64,000 bases of DNA from Burkholderia glumae LMG 2196 = ATCC 33617. Lineage in GTDB: Bacteria; Pseudomonadota; Gammaproteobacteria; Burkholderiales; Burkholderiaceae. The notes under the pieces were generated by a model. That model did no database searches. It had not been told where the DNA came from and was given only the letters and a program-made list of their open reading frames with translations. Position 1 is the stretch's first letter; each line of letters begins with the position of its first letter. Below are positions 28,515-37,803 of this stretch, one piece after another. A program made the translations under genes and the position numbers. Location: NCBI RefSeq assembly GCF_000960995.1, contig NZ_CP009435.1:2976001-3040000 (forward strand), given 5' to 3'.

Positions 28515-28530
28515 GAGCAAACGTTTGCTC
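28515..28530. promoter_or_regulatory. RbsR operator upstream of rbsB
   Basis: GAGCAAACGTTTGCTC is a perfect 16-bp palindrome with the central CG and AAACGTTT core of LacI/GalR-family operators. It lies 53 nt upstream of the rbsB ATG, where repressor would block the leftward promoter. The rest of the 28531-28842 gap shows no gene. Confidence 0.85.
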
Positions 28531-28842
28531 GATAGTGTCCGGCACGGCGCGAAAACAGCCACGCGCGCACCCCGAAAGGCGGCGAACCCGGCTTGCGACG
28601 GCTCACGTCGGCATGCCCGGTGGCATTCCAGCGGATCGGACCGGCCGGCCGCGCACTTCGGCAGGCGCCAATGCTGGACCGATTGCGCGGGATGCGCAAC
28701 GGGGTTTTGCCCTGATTGAACGTGGATGGAGAGTGAGTCGGGTGCGACGCTTGTGCGCAGCCTCGATGACGACGCGGGTGCCGGTGCGGCCCGGAACGAC
28801 ATGGCGCCGGCGCCGCCGCTCGGCGGGCGCGGCGCCGCGTGC

Positions 28843-29772
28843 TCAGAGTACGGTTTCCTTCAGTTGCGCGGCGATCTCGGCCTCGGTCAGGTGCGGTGCG
28901 AACATTTCGAGCAGCCGGTAGGCATAGGAGCGCAGGAACGCGCCCTTGCGCAGGCCCACCCGCGTCGTGCTGGCCTCGAACAGGTGCTGGGTGTCGAGCG
29001 CCACGAGCCCCGCGTCGCGCTGCGCGTCGTAGGCCATCGCGGCCACCACGCCGATGCCCATGCCGAGCTCGACATAGGTCTTGATCACGTCCGCGTCGAT
29101 CGCCGTCAGCACCACGTCGGGCACCGCGCCCGCCTTCGCGAACGCCTGGTCGATGTGCGAGCGGCCCGTGAAGTCCTGGTCGTAGGTGATGATCGGATGC
29201 TCGGCGATTTCCTCGAGCGTCAGGTTCTCGCGGCCCACCAGCGGGTGATCCTTCGGCACCACCACGGTGTGATGCCACGAATAGCACGGGAACGTGACGA
29301 TGTCCGGGTAGCGGTCGAGCGCCTCGGTCGAGATGCCGACGTCGGCCTCGCCGCTCAGGATCATCTGCGCGATCTGCTGCGGGCTGCCCTGGCGCAGCGC
29401 CAGATGAACCTTCGGAAACACCTCGGTGAACTGGCGGATCACCTTCGGCAGCGCGTAGCGCGCCTGCGTGTGGGTGGTCGCCACCACCAGGTGGCCGCTG
29501 TCCTGGTCGGCATACTGGCGCGCCACGCGGCGCAGGTTCTCGGCGTCGAGCAGCATCCGCTCGATCAGCTGATGCACGGCCTTGCCCGGTTCGGTCAGGC
29601 CGGTCAGCCGCTTGCCGCGGCGCACGAAGATGTCCACGCCGAGTTCGTCCTCCAGATCCTTGATCTGCTTCGAAACGCCCGACTGCGACGTGTAGAGCAC
29701 GTTCGCGACCTCGGTCAGGTTCATGTTCTGGCGTACCGCTTCCCGAACGAAGCGCAGTTGTTGGAAGTTCAT
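28843..29772 (-). CDS. cysB: CysB-type LysR regulator of sulfur assimilation
   Basis: 309-residue LysR-type regulator. The N-terminal HTH (MNFQQLRFVREAVRQNMNLT, SQSGVSKQIKDLEDELGVDIF) and the effector domain (TTHTQARYALPKVIRQFTE, GEADVGISTEAL, IITYDQDFTGRSHIDQAF) are those of CysB/Cbl. It activates sulfate uptake and reduction genes with O-acetylserine or related signals. It follows cysA by 58 nt at the end of the cysT-cysW-cysA operon, a common betaproteobacterial arrangement. Confidence 0.94.
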   Translation of the reverse strand: MNFQQLRFVREAVRQNMNLTEVANVLYTSQSGVSKQIKDLEDELGVDIFVRRGKRLTGLTEPGKAVHQLIERMLLDAENLRRVARQYADQDSGHLVVATTHTQARYALPKVIRQFTEVFPKVHLALRQGSPQQIAQMILSGEADVGISTEALDRYPDIVTFPCYSWHHTVVVPKDHPLVGRENLTLEEIAEHPIITYDQDFTGRSHIDQAFAKAGAVPDVVLTAIDADVIKTYVELGMGIGVVAAMAYDAQRDAGLVALDTQHLFEASTTRVGLRKGAFLRSYAYRLLEMFAPHLTEAEIAAQLKETVL

Positions 29773-29830
29773 GGGTCAGCCTCTCAGGGGCGTTGTCGTG
29801 ATAGGGGTCGATGGCGACGAAAGGCGGGCC

Positions 29831-30892
29831 TCAGCGCGCCGGAAACACGCGCGCATGGCGCGGCACCGCGGTGGCGCCGTCGCCCACGCCGAGCGCGAGC
29901 GCGCGCCAGGTGTCGCGATCGAGTTCGGCCTCCAGCGGCGCGCCGCCGGCGCGCGGCGCGAGTTCGACGCGCACCGTGCCGCCCAGCGGCACCACGCGCC
30001 GCACGTCCACCGCGATGCCGTCGCCGCGCGCCTGGCCGGCGGCGACGATCTGCAGGTCGTGCGGGCGCACGTAGGCATGCGCGCGGCCGGCGAAGCCGGC
30101 CGCCACCGCGATCGGGCCGGCCGCGCCGTCGGCCACGAAGCCGTCGCCTTGCACCACGCCGTCGAGCCGGTTGGCCGCGCCCAGGAACTCGTAGACGAAC
30201 GCGCTCTGCGGATGGTCGTACACCTCCTGCGGGCTGCCCACCTGCTCCACGCGGCCGTGATTGAGCACGACGATGCGGTCGGCCACTTCCAGCGCCTCCT
30301 CCTGGTCGTGCGTGACGAACAGCGTCGAGATGTGCAGGTCGTCGTGCAGGCGCCGCAGCCAGCCGCGCAGCTCCTTGCGGACCTTCGCGTCGAGCGCGCC
30401 GAACGGCTCGTCGAGCAGCAGCACCTTCGGCTCCACCGCGAGCGCGCGGGCCAGCGCGATGCGCTGGCGCTGGCCGCCCGAGAGCTCGGACGGATAGCGC
30501 GGCGCCAGCCAATCGAGCTGCACCAGCCTGAGCAGCTCGTGCACCTTCTCGCGAATCACGGCCTCGGACGCACGCTCGGCGCGCGGCTTCACGCGCAGCC
30601 CGAACGCGACGTTCTCGAACACCGTCATATGGCGGAACAGCGCGTAGTGCTGGAACACGAAGCCGACCTGGCGCTCGCGCGCGCCGACGTCGGCCACGTC
30701 CTGGCCTTGCAGCACGACCTGGCCCGCGTCCGCGTGCTCGAGGCCCGCGATCACGCGCAGCAGCGTGGTCTTGCCGCAGCCGGACGGGCCGAGCAGCGCC
30801 ACCAGCTCGCCGGGCGGGAAATCGAGCGAGACGTCGTCGAGCGCCGTGAAGTCGCCGAATTGCTTGTGCAGGTTACGAACGGTGATACCCAT
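29831..30892 (-). CDS. cysA: Sulfate/thiosulfate ABC transporter ATP-binding protein
   Basis: 353 residues. MGITVRNLHKQFGDFTALDDVS, Walker A LLGPSGCGKTTLLRVIAGLE, signature LSGGQRQRIALARALAVEPKVL and Walker B LLLDEPFGALDAKVR. The C-terminal 110 residues form the TOBE-like domain of CysA. It is located 17 nt after cysW and energises the CysTW channel. Confidence 0.94.
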   Translation of the reverse strand: MGITVRNLHKQFGDFTALDDVSLDFPPGELVALLGPSGCGKTTLLRVIAGLEHADAGQVVLQGQDVADVGARERQVGFVFQHYALFRHMTVFENVAFGLRVKPRAERASEAVIREKVHELLRLVQLDWLAPRYPSELSGGQRQRIALARALAVEPKVLLLDEPFGALDAKVRKELRGWLRRLHDDLHISTLFVTHDQEEALEVADRIVVLNHGRVEQVGSPQEVYDHPQSAFVYEFLGAANRLDGVVQGDGFVADGAAGPIAVAAGFAGRAHAYVRPHDLQIVAAGQARGDGIAVDVRRVVPLGGTVRVELAPRAGGAPLEAELDRDTWRALALGVGDGATAVPRHARVFPAR

Positions 30893-30909
30893 CTGGTGTG
30901 CCTCTTCGA

Positions 30910-31830
30910 TCAGGAGTGCGCCGTGGCGCCAGCGCGCGCCGCGGCGATTTCGGCCGACATGCGGCGTTCGGCCAGCAGCTTCAGCGCCAGCGTGACGAGC
31001 GCGAGCAGGGCCAGCACCGAGGCCACCGCGAACGCGGCCGAGAAGTTGTATTCGTTGTAGAGGATCTCGACATGCAGCGGCATGGTGTCGGTCTGGCCGC
31101 GGATATGGCCCGACACCACCGATACCGCGCCGAACTCGCCCATCGCGCGCGCGTTGCAGAGAATCACGCCGTACAGCAGGCCCCAGCGCACGTTGGGCAG
31201 CGTCACGCGGCGGAAGATCTGCCAGCCGGAGGCGCCCAGCACGCGCGCGGCTTCCTCCTCGTCGTTGCCTTGGGCCTGCATCAGCGGGATCAGCTCGCGC
31301 GCGACGAACGGGAAGGTGACGAAGATCGTCGCCAGCACGATGCCGGGCACGGCGAAGATGATCTGGACGTCATGTGCCTCGAGCCACGGCCCGAGCCAGC
31401 CCTGCGCGCCGAACAGCAGCACGTAGACGAGGCCCGAGATGACCGGCGACACCGAGAACGGCAGGTCGATCAGCGTGGTCAGCAGCGCCTTGCCGCGAAA
31501 CTCGAACTTGGCGATCGCCCACGACGCGCAGACCCCGAACACCAGGTTCAGCGGCACCGCGATCGCGGCCACCGTCACGGTCAGCTCGATGGCGGCCCAG
31601 GCGTCGGGGTCGCCGAGCGCCTCGAAGTAGAAGCCGATGCCCTTGGCCAGCGCCTGCGCGAACACGGCCGCGAGCGGCACCACCAGGAAGCCGGCCAGGA
31701 ACAGCAGCGCGAGGCCGGTCAGCGCCCAGCGCACCAGCCGCGATTCGGTGACGGGATCGCGCCGGCGCGCGGCCTTCGCACGCGGCGCGGCGCCGGCGGG
31801 CAGCACGGCTGAGGTGGATTCGCGGCTCAT
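30910..31830 (-). CDS. cysW: Sulfate ABC transporter permease CysW
   Basis: 306 residues from MSRESTSAVLPAG; its ATG overlaps the cysT stop (ATGA at 31827-31830), which fixes the start over a longer frame. Six hydrophobic segments and the EAA-type loop NDEEEAARVLGASGWQIFRRVTLP near residues 200-225. It forms the inner-membrane channel with CysT. Confidence 0.93.
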   Translation of the reverse strand: MSRESTSAVLPAGAAPRAKAARRRDPVTESRLVRWALTGLALLFLAGFLVVPLAAVFAQALAKGIGFYFEALGDPDAWAAIELTVTVAAIAVPLNLVFGVCASWAIAKFEFRGKALLTTLIDLPFSVSPVISGLVYVLLFGAQGWLGPWLEAHDVQIIFAVPGIVLATIFVTFPFVARELIPLMQAQGNDEEEAARVLGASGWQIFRRVTLPNVRWGLLYGVILCNARAMGEFGAVSVVSGHIRGQTDTMPLHVEILYNEYNFSAAFAVASVLALLALVTLALKLLAERRMSAEIAAARAGATAHS

Positions 31831-32726
31831 TGCGCACCTCCGGCGGCGGCCGCCGCAGTGCCGGCCACGGCCGGCACCGGAGCGCTCGCGCTGCGGCCGG
31901 TGCGGCGCTGCAGCCACCATTGCAGCGTATTGATGAGCAGCAGCATCAGGAACGAGACCACCAGCATCACCACCGCGATCGCGGTGGCGCCCGCGTAGTC
32001 GTACTGCTCGAGCTTGGTGATGATCAAGAGCGAGGTGATCTCGGACTTCATCGGCACGTTTCCGGCGATGAAGATCACCGAGCCGTACTCGCCGAGCGCA
32101 CGCGCGAACGCAAGCGCGAAGCCCGTCAACAGGGCCGGGAACACGGCCGGCAGCACCACCCGGCGGAACGTCAGCCAGCGCGAGGCGCCGAGGCAGGCGG
32201 CGGCCTCCTCCTGCTCGCGCTCGAATTCCTCGAGCACGGGCTGCACCGTGCGCACCACGAACGGCAGCCCGATGAAGGTCAGCGCCACCAGCACGCCGAG
32301 CGGCGTGAATGCGATCTTGATGCCCAGCGGCGCGAGATAGCGGCCGAGCCAGCCGTTGGAGGCGTAGACGGCCGCCAGCGAAATGCCCGCGACCGAGGTC
32401 GGCAGCGCGAACGGCAGGTCGACGATCGCGTCGACGACGCGCTGGAACGGGAACCGGTAGCGCACCAGCACCCAGGCCACCAGGAAGCCGAACACGGCGT
32501 TGATCAGCGCGCCGCCGAACGCCGCAAGGAAGGTGAGCCGGTACGAGGCGAGCACGCGCGCGGAAGTCGTCGCGGCGACGAACTGGTCCCAGGTCAGCGT
32601 CGCGGTCTTCAGAAAGGTGGAGGCGAGCGGTATCAGCACCACGAGGCTCAGATAGGCCACCGTGATGCCGAGCGTCACGCCGAAGCCGGGCAGCGCGCTC
32701 GGCTTGCGGAAGGTGTACGTCGTCAT
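31827..32726 (-). CDS. cysT: Sulfate ABC transporter permease CysT
   Basis: 299 residues from MTTYTFRKPSALPGFGVTLG; six hydrophobic segments; the EAA loop EQEEAAACLGASRWLTFRRVV is preserved, and DLPFALPTSVAGISLAAVYA is a CysT hallmark. The upstream in-frame extension to 32795 is Arg/Pro-rich and rejected. First gene of the transporter operon, separated from sbp by 161 nt, a gap without a visible terminator. Confidence 0.93.
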   Translation of the reverse strand: MTTYTFRKPSALPGFGVTLGITVAYLSLVVLIPLASTFLKTATLTWDQFVAATTSARVLASYRLTFLAAFGGALINAVFGFLVAWVLVRYRFPFQRVVDAIVDLPFALPTSVAGISLAAVYASNGWLGRYLAPLGIKIAFTPLGVLVALTFIGLPFVVRTVQPVLEEFEREQEEAAACLGASRWLTFRRVVLPAVFPALLTGFALAFARALGEYGSVIFIAGNVPMKSEITSLLIITKLEQYDYAGATAIAVVMLVVSFLMLLLINTLQWWLQRRTGRSASAPVPAVAGTAAAAAGGAQ

Positions 32727-32887
32727 GCGAATGCGCTTCCTAGGTTGACATGGGAGGCGCGGCCGCGCCGAAGGTGCCGGCCGGCCGCGCGTCAATTCGA
32801 GTCCATCGTTGTATCGGGCCGCGCGTGCGCTCGCTCGCGCCGCGCGGCCTCGGTTTGCTGCCCTGCCGCGGGTACTGCGTGCCGCGC

Positions 32888-33922
32888 TTATTGCGGCTGG
32901 TAGATCGAGTCGAACACGCCGCCGTCGGCGAAGTGCGTCTTCTGCGCGTTGGCCCAGCCGCCGAAGGTGTCGTCGACGGTGTAGAGCTTGAGCTTCGGGA
33001 ACTGCTTCGTCAGTTCGGCCGGCACGTCCTTCGAGCGCGGGCGATAGAAATTGCGCGCCGCGATTTCCTGGCCCTGCTTGCTGTAGAGGAAGTTCAGATA
33101 GGCTTCGGCCAGCTTGCGGTCGCCCTTCCTGTCCACCACCTTGTCGACCACCGCGACGGGCGGCTCGGCCAGGATGCTGACGGAGGGCACGACGATCTGG
33201 AACTTGTCAGGGCCGAACTCCTTCAGCGACAGGAACGCCTCGTTTTCCCAGGCGATCAGCACGTCGCCGATGCCGCGCTGCACGAAGCTGGTGGTCGCGC
33301 CGCGCGCGCCCGAATCGAGCACGCCCGCGTTCTTGTAGAGCTTGGCCACGAAGTCCTTCGCGCTCTGCGCGTTGCCGCCCGGCCGGTGCAGCGCGTAGGC
33401 CCAGGCCGCGAGGTAGTTCCAGCGCGCGCCGCCCGAGGTTTTCGGGTTCGGCGTGACGATCGACACGCCCGGCTTGATCAGGTCGTCCCAATCCTTGATG
33501 CCCTTCGGGTTGCCCTTGCGCACCAGGAACACGATGGTGGAGGTGTAAGGCGAGGCGTTGTCGGGCAGGCGCTTCTGCCAGTCCTTGGCGACGAGGCCCT
33601 TGTTGGCCAGCGCGTCGATGTCGTAGGCGAGCGCGAGCGTCACCACGTCGGCCTGCAGGCCGTCGAGCACCGAGCGCGCCTGCGCGCCGGAGCCGCCGTG
33701 CGACTGCTTGAAGTTGACGGTCTCGCCCGTCTTGGCCTTCCATTCCTTGCCGAACGCCTGGTTGACGTCCTGATACAGCTCGCGGGTCGGATCATACGAG
33801 ACGTTCAGCAACGTCGTGTCCGCGAGTGCGTGCGTGACGCCGCCGAGCGCCGCCGTGCCTACCGCCAGCGTGGCGATCAGACGGCGGACCCCGCCCGCCA
33901 GCCCCATGTTGCCCTTGACCAT
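32888..33922 (-). CDS. sbp: Periplasmic sulfate-binding protein
   Basis: 344 residues from MVKGNMGLAGGVRRLIATLA, with a signal peptide (cut near HALA-D, about residue 32). The mature sequence carries the sulfate-binding signatures LLNVSYDPTRELYQDVNQAF, FKQSHGGSGAQARSVLDGLQ and NPKTSGGARWNYLAAW. GGGAG precedes the ATG at 33922; the longer frame from 34063 crosses the AT-rich promoter. It delivers sulfate or thiosulfate to CysTW. Confidence 0.93.
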   Translation of the reverse strand: MVKGNMGLAGGVRRLIATLAVGTAALGGVTHALADTTLLNVSYDPTRELYQDVNQAFGKEWKAKTGETVNFKQSHGGSGAQARSVLDGLQADVVTLALAYDIDALANKGLVAKDWQKRLPDNASPYTSTIVFLVRKGNPKGIKDWDDLIKPGVSIVTPNPKTSGGARWNYLAAWAYALHRPGGNAQSAKDFVAKLYKNAGVLDSGARGATTSFVQRGIGDVLIAWENEAFLSLKEFGPDKFQIVVPSVSILAEPPVAVVDKVVDRKGDRKLAEAYLNFLYSKQGQEIAARNFYRPRSKDVPAELTKQFPKLKLYTVDDTFGGWANAQKTHFADGGVFDSIYQPQ

Positions 33923-33949
33923 CCCGTGATCTCCCGAGGTGCGTGGATC

Positions 33950-34040
33950 GTTTTTTGCAATGCCGGGCCAGTCTAGCGAAGGGCTTACATCATTAAAAAT
34001 AATCGTTCCGAATTCTTTTATATGAAAAAGTGGTAAGGAC
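33950..34040 (-). promoter_or_regulatory. AT-rich promoter region of sbp, probably CysB-dependent
   Basis: Reverse strand 34030-33980 is strikingly AT-rich for this genome (TTCATATAAAAGAATTC, then GATTATTTTTAATGATG). Such patches precede sulfate-starvation genes activated by CysB. I cannot define a precise -10 or site. Confidence 0.4.
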
Positions 34041-34150
34041 CGTCCGACGGACGGTTGCGGCATCGAAACCGCCGTTTCGACGTCGCTCGATCGCGGCAGA
34101 ATCGACGCGATAGCGCCGAACCTGAAGTAACGCTTGAATTTCCCCGACTA

Positions 34151-34186
34151 CTGTATAAAAATACAGATCACTGTCTATCCATACAG
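34151..34186. promoter_or_regulatory. Two tandem SOS (LexA) boxes
   Basis: CTGTATAAAAATACAG (34151-34166) and CTGTCTATCCATACAG (34171-34186) both fit CTGT-N8-ACAG and lie 20 bp apart, directly before the lexA ATG. The spacing places them on the same helix face to within about two turns, the classical autoregulatory layout of lexA. Confidence 0.93.
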
Positions 34187-34193
34187 TCCGACC

Positions 34194-34841
34194 ATGACCA
34201 AACTCACCGCACGCCAGCAGCAAGTGTTCGACCTGGTTCGCCGCGCGATCGAGCGCTCCGGCTTCCCGCCGACCCGCGCCGAGATTGCGGCCGAACTCGG
34301 CTTCAGTTCGCCGAACGCGGCCGAGGAGCACTTGCGCGCCCTTGCCCGCAAGGGCGTGATCGAGCTGGCCGCCGGCGCCTCGCGCGGCATTCGCCTGCTC
34401 GGTCTCGACGAGGCGCCGCACCAGCTCACGCTGCCGCATGCGGCGCTGATGCAACTGTCGCTGCCGCTCGTCGGGCGTGTCGCGGCAGGTAGCCCGATCC
34501 TCGCGCAGGAACACATCTCGCAGCACTACGCTTGCGACCCGGCCCTCTTCACGAGCAAACCCGACTACCTGCTGAAGGTACGCGGGCTGTCGATGCGCGA
34601 CGCCGGCATCCTCGACGGCGATCTGCTCGCCGTGCAGAAGCGCAGCGAAGCCAAGGACGGCCAGATCATCGTCGCGCGGCTCGGCGACGACGTCACCGTC
34701 AAGCGCCTGAAGCGCCATTCCACCGGCATCGAGCTGATCGCCGAAAACCCCGACTACGAAAACATCTTCGTGAAGGCCGGCAGCGCGGAATTCGCGCTCG
34801 AAGGCATCGCCGTCGGGCTGATCCGCTCCGGGGAACTGTAA
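34194..34841 (+). CDS. lexA: LexA, SOS repressor
   Basis: 215 residues from MTKLTARQQQVFDLV. Winged-helix DNA-binding domain (residues 1-70, with GFPPTRAEIAAELGFSSPNA), cleavage site Ala98-Gly99 in VGRVAAGSP, catalytic Ser133 (GLSMRDAG) and Lys170 (DVTVKRL). RecA-stimulated self-cleavage derepresses DNA repair genes. The ATG at 34194 follows the SOS boxes; an ATG at 34134 would place the boxes inside the gene and is rejected. Confidence 0.97.
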   Translation: MTKLTARQQQVFDLVRRAIERSGFPPTRAEIAAELGFSSPNAAEEHLRALARKGVIELAAGASRGIRLLGLDEAPHQLTLPHAALMQLSLPLVGRVAAGSPILAQEHISQHYACDPALFTSKPDYLLKVRGLSMRDAGILDGDLLAVQKRSEAKDGQIIVARLGDDVTVKRLKRHSTGIELIAENPDYENIFVKAGSAEFALEGIAVGLIRSGEL

Positions 34842-34927
34842 TACCGGGGCCGGCTGCCGGTCGCTTCGTCCGCTGCCGGCTTGAATCTGCTCAGCACGTT
34901 CGTCCCTCCATCCGATCTGGAGAACAC

Positions 34928-35260
34928 ATGGAACGCTTCACCCGCCTGTTGCCCTTCCGTCAATTCGGCCGCCTGCGCCATCTGCGGGGCCGCACGCCCT
35001 GCGCACCGCTGGCCGGCGAACCCGCCGAAACCGGCGCCCTGCCGCTGGCCATCGAGCCGGCCGCGGCGGCCGCGCTGCCGTCGGCGCTGCCGGCCTTCGC
35101 GCGCGTCTCGCTGAATGCCGGGCTTAATCATGCCGAGCCGGCACGCCGTGCGCCGGTGCGCGTCTACCACGGGCAATCGCGCGTGATCATGGTGGGAACG
35201 ATCGATGCAGTGTGTCGCATGATCGATCGTTGTATCGCCGAGGAGCGCTCGGCGGCCTGA
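34928..35260 (+). CDS. Small hypothetical protein downstream of lexA
   Basis: 110-residue product starting MERFTRLLPFRQFGRLRHLRG, with GGAG shortly before the ATG and a frame consistent with local codon use. The N-terminal third is Arg-rich, the middle is Ala/Pro-rich, and the C-terminal 35 residues (PVRVYHGQSRVIMVGTIDAVC and CMIDRCIAEERS-like end) look like a compact conserved domain. I do not recognise a family. It lies 86 nt after lexA and may be read with it. Confidence 0.55.
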   Translation: MERFTRLLPFRQFGRLRHLRGRTPCAPLAGEPAETGALPLAIEPAAAAALPSALPAFARVSLNAGLNHAEPARRAPVRVYHGQSRVIMVGTIDAVCRMIDRCIAEERSAA

Positions 35261-35313
35261 TGGTCTGATACGCTCTCCAGGTTCCGAGACCGTCTTTCGA
35301 GACAGGAGGCCTG

Positions 35314-36003
35314 GTGTCCGTTTCCCCGTCGTCCGATTCATCGTCCGATTCGTCGTCCGTTCCGCCCCCGCGCCGCAGGCGGCTCGGCTGGCTGCTTGCC
35401 GTGGTTGCCGTCGCACTGCTCGCGGTGATCCTGTATGCGGCCGCGTCGCCCTATCTCGCCTTGCGCGGGTTGAAGCAGGCAGTCGATGCGCGCGATGCGC
35501 AGGCGATCAGCCGCTATGTCGACTACCCGGCCCTGCGCATCAGCCTGAAACAGCAGTTGACCGATGAACTGATGCGTCGCATCGACCTGCAGCGGCACGA
35601 CAATCCGCTCGCGATGCTCGGCGCGATGGTCGGCTCGGCCTTGATCGGCCCGCTCGTCGATGCCTACGCGACGCCCGAGGGCGTCGCCGCGCTGCTCAGC
35701 GGCCTGCCGCCGAACGGCGATCCGCGCCAGCAGCCGCCGGCGCTCGATCGGCCCGCGCCGCCGGCTGCCCCACCCGCCCCGGCATCCGGCGCGCTGGCCG
35801 CGCCCCCCGCCACGGCCAGCGCGCCGCCGCCCGGCAGCGCTGCGGTGCCGCCTGCGGCGCCGCAATCGAGCGCCGCCTACCATGGCATCAACGAGTTCGT
35901 CGCCGTTTATCAGCGCAACGCCGGCGGCACGCGCTACGCCGCGATCTTCCGGCGCAGCGGCCTGTTCGGCTGGAAGCTCAGCGCGATCGATCTGCAGCCC
36001 TGA
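35314..36003 (+). CDS. DUF2939-type membrane-anchored protein
   Basis: 229 residues from a GTG preceded by AGGAGG. A Ser-rich N-terminus and an RRRR stretch precede one membrane segment (about residues 25-47). The following SPYLALRGLKQAVDARDAQAISRYVDYPALRISLKQQL is the DUF2939 signature; a Pro/Ala linker (about 140-190) leads to a C-terminal beta-like segment (FVAVYQRNAGGTRYAAIFRR). Function unknown, probably an inner-membrane protein with a periplasmic domain. Confidence 0.78.
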   Translation: MSVSPSSDSSSDSSSVPPPRRRRLGWLLAVVAVALLAVILYAAASPYLALRGLKQAVDARDAQAISRYVDYPALRISLKQQLTDELMRRIDLQRHDNPLAMLGAMVGSALIGPLVDAYATPEGVAALLSGLPPNGDPRQQPPALDRPAPPAAPPAPASGALAAPPATASAPPPGSAAVPPAAPQSSAAYHGINEFVAVYQRNAGGTRYAAIFRRSGLFGWKLSAIDLQP

Positions 36004-36163
36004 CGCATCCGCGCCGCCAGGAGCGAAAGCGGCCGGCGACAGGGGCGAAAGCCGCCGCCGGCGGGCACGGAATTCGCGCCGCGCCGGCTCGCCTGCCAAG
36101 CAAGGGGGCCGGTCCGGCCGATCGATCGTGCCGATCGTGCCGATCGTCCCGCCCGGCCGGCGC

Positions 36164-36667
36164 TCAGGCCTGGGAGGCCGCCGCGAGCGCGGCTTCCTTT
36201 TCCTTCGCCAGCTCCTCGCGCTGCTCGTCGGACGACGCGCAGGCCACCAGGATGCTGCACGAAACGCGGTCGAGCAGTTGCGTGTTGCCGGCGCCCATCC
36301 ACCAGCGCGAGAGCCCGCTGCGACAGCGGTGGCCGACGACGACCAGATCGGCGCCAAGCTCCTTCGCGAGATTCGCGATCTCGTCGATCGGATAACCGAA
36401 CGCGAAATGGCCCTGCGCCTGGACGCCGCGCGCGGTCAGCCAGTCGACGCCCTCCTGCAGGATCGCGCGCGCCGTCTCCTCGAAACGCCCGCAGGCAACG
36501 TCGGTCAGCAGCCCGGCGCTCTGCGCGATGCTCGAGCGCATGTCCACCACCGACAGCAGATGGGTCTCGGCCTTCAGTTCGAGCGCGAGGTCGGCACCGC
36601 AGCGCAGCGCCTTGCGGCCCTCGAGCGTGCCGTCGTAGCAGAGCAGGATTTTCTGATAACTGGCCAT
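36164..36667 (-). CDS. Universal stress protein (UspA family)
   Basis: 167 residues, MASYQKILLCYDGTLEGRKAL at the N-terminus and the ATP-binding pattern VVVGHRCRSGLSRWWMGAGN followed by TQLLDRVSCSILVA at the C-terminus (G-2x-G-9x-G-like). Such proteins help survive starvation and redox stress. It is a single-gene unit, 181 nt away from the divergent transporter. Confidence 0.9.
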   Translation of the reverse strand: MASYQKILLCYDGTLEGRKALRCGADLALELKAETHLLSVVDMRSSIAQSAGLLTDVACGRFEETARAILQEGVDWLTARGVQAQGHFAFGYPIDEIANLAKELGADLVVVGHRCRSGLSRWWMGAGNTQLLDRVSCSILVACASSDEQREELAKEKEAALAAASQA

Positions 36668-36847
36668 GATCGCCTCCGTTGCGAGATCGGTCGTCGCTCC
36701 ATGATCGTGCGCCGCAATTCGGGATGCAAGGGCTGGAAAACACCCAGGCCCTTGCCGGGCAGGCGTGCCGCGTCACGGTGCACGCTTGCACGATGGCGCG
36801 GCAGGTGCGGGCGGTTATCGGGCCCGATGCACTAGAATGGCGGCTTC

Positions 36848-37798
36848 GTGAGCCCTTCCGCCCCTTTCGCCCCGCGCACCGTCATGTCCGTCGCTCCGAT
36901 CGAATTCCTCGATGTCAAAAAAAGCTTCGGCGCGCGGCTCGTCGTCGATCATCTGTCGTTTCGCGTGCAGCGCGGCGAATGCTTCGGGCTGCTCGGCCCG
37001 AACGGCGCCGGCAAGACCACCACGCTGCGGATGCTGCTCGGCATCACGCAGCCCGACGCCGGCTCGATCCGGCTCTGCGACGAGCCGGTGCCGGGGCGCG
37101 CGCGCCATGCACGGCAGCGCGTGGGCGTGGTACCGCAGTTCGATAATCTCGACCCCGACTTCACGGTGCGCGAGAATCTGCTCGTGTTCGGACGCTACTT
37201 CGGCTTGTCGGCCGGCCAGGCGCGCGAGCTGGTGCCGTCGCTGCTCGAATTCGCGAAACTCGAGAGCAAGGCCGAGGCGAAAGTGGGCGAGCTGTCGGGC
37301 GGCATGAAGCGCCGCCTCACGCTGGCGCGCGCGCTCGTCAACGATCCGGACGTGCTGGTGCTCGACGAGCCGACCACGGGGCTCGATCCGCAGGCGCGGC
37401 ATCTGATGTGGGAGCGGCTGCGCTCGCTGCTGGCGCGCGGCAAGACGATCCTGCTGACCACGCACTTCATGGAGGAGGCCGAGCGGCTCTGCGACCGGCT
37501 CTGCATCGTCGAATCGGGCCGCAAGATCGCCGAGGGCGCGCCGCCGGCGCTGATCGAGACCGAGATCGGCTGCGACGTGGTGGAAATCTACGGCACCGAC
37601 CCGGCCGCGCTGCGCGACGAACTCGCGCCGCTCGTCGCGCGTGCCGAAATCAGCGGCGAGACGCTGTTCTGTTACGTGGACGATGCCGAGCCGCTCGCCC
37701 GAACGCTGAAGGGCCGGCCCGGCCTGCGCTACCTGCACCGGCCGGCAAATCTCGAAGACGTGTTCCTGCGGCTGACCGGCCGCGACATGCAGGACTGA
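36848..37798 (+). CDS. nodI: ABC exporter ATP-binding protein, NodI family
   Basis: 316 residues from a GTG at 36848; an ATG at 36884 (MSVAPIEFLDVKKSFG) is an equally good start and gives 304 residues. Walker A LLGPNGAGKTTTLRMLLG, signature LSGGMKRRLTLARAL, Walker B VLVLDEPTTGLDPQARH. Homologues of NodI occur throughout Burkholderia outside nodulation and export lipid-like or other small molecules. Pairs with nodJ 5 nt downstream. Confidence 0.88.
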   Translation: MSPSAPFAPRTVMSVAPIEFLDVKKSFGARLVVDHLSFRVQRGECFGLLGPNGAGKTTTLRMLLGITQPDAGSIRLCDEPVPGRARHARQRVGVVPQFDNLDPDFTVRENLLVFGRYFGLSAGQARELVPSLLEFAKLESKAEAKVGELSGGMKRRLTLARALVNDPDVLVLDEPTTGLDPQARHLMWERLRSLLARGKTILLTTHFMEEAERLCDRLCIVESGRKIAEGAPPALIETEIGCDVVEIYGTDPAALRDELAPLVARAEISGETLFCYVDDAEPLARTLKGRPGLRYLHRPANLEDVFLRLTGRDMQD

Positions 37799-37803
37799 CC
37801 GCC

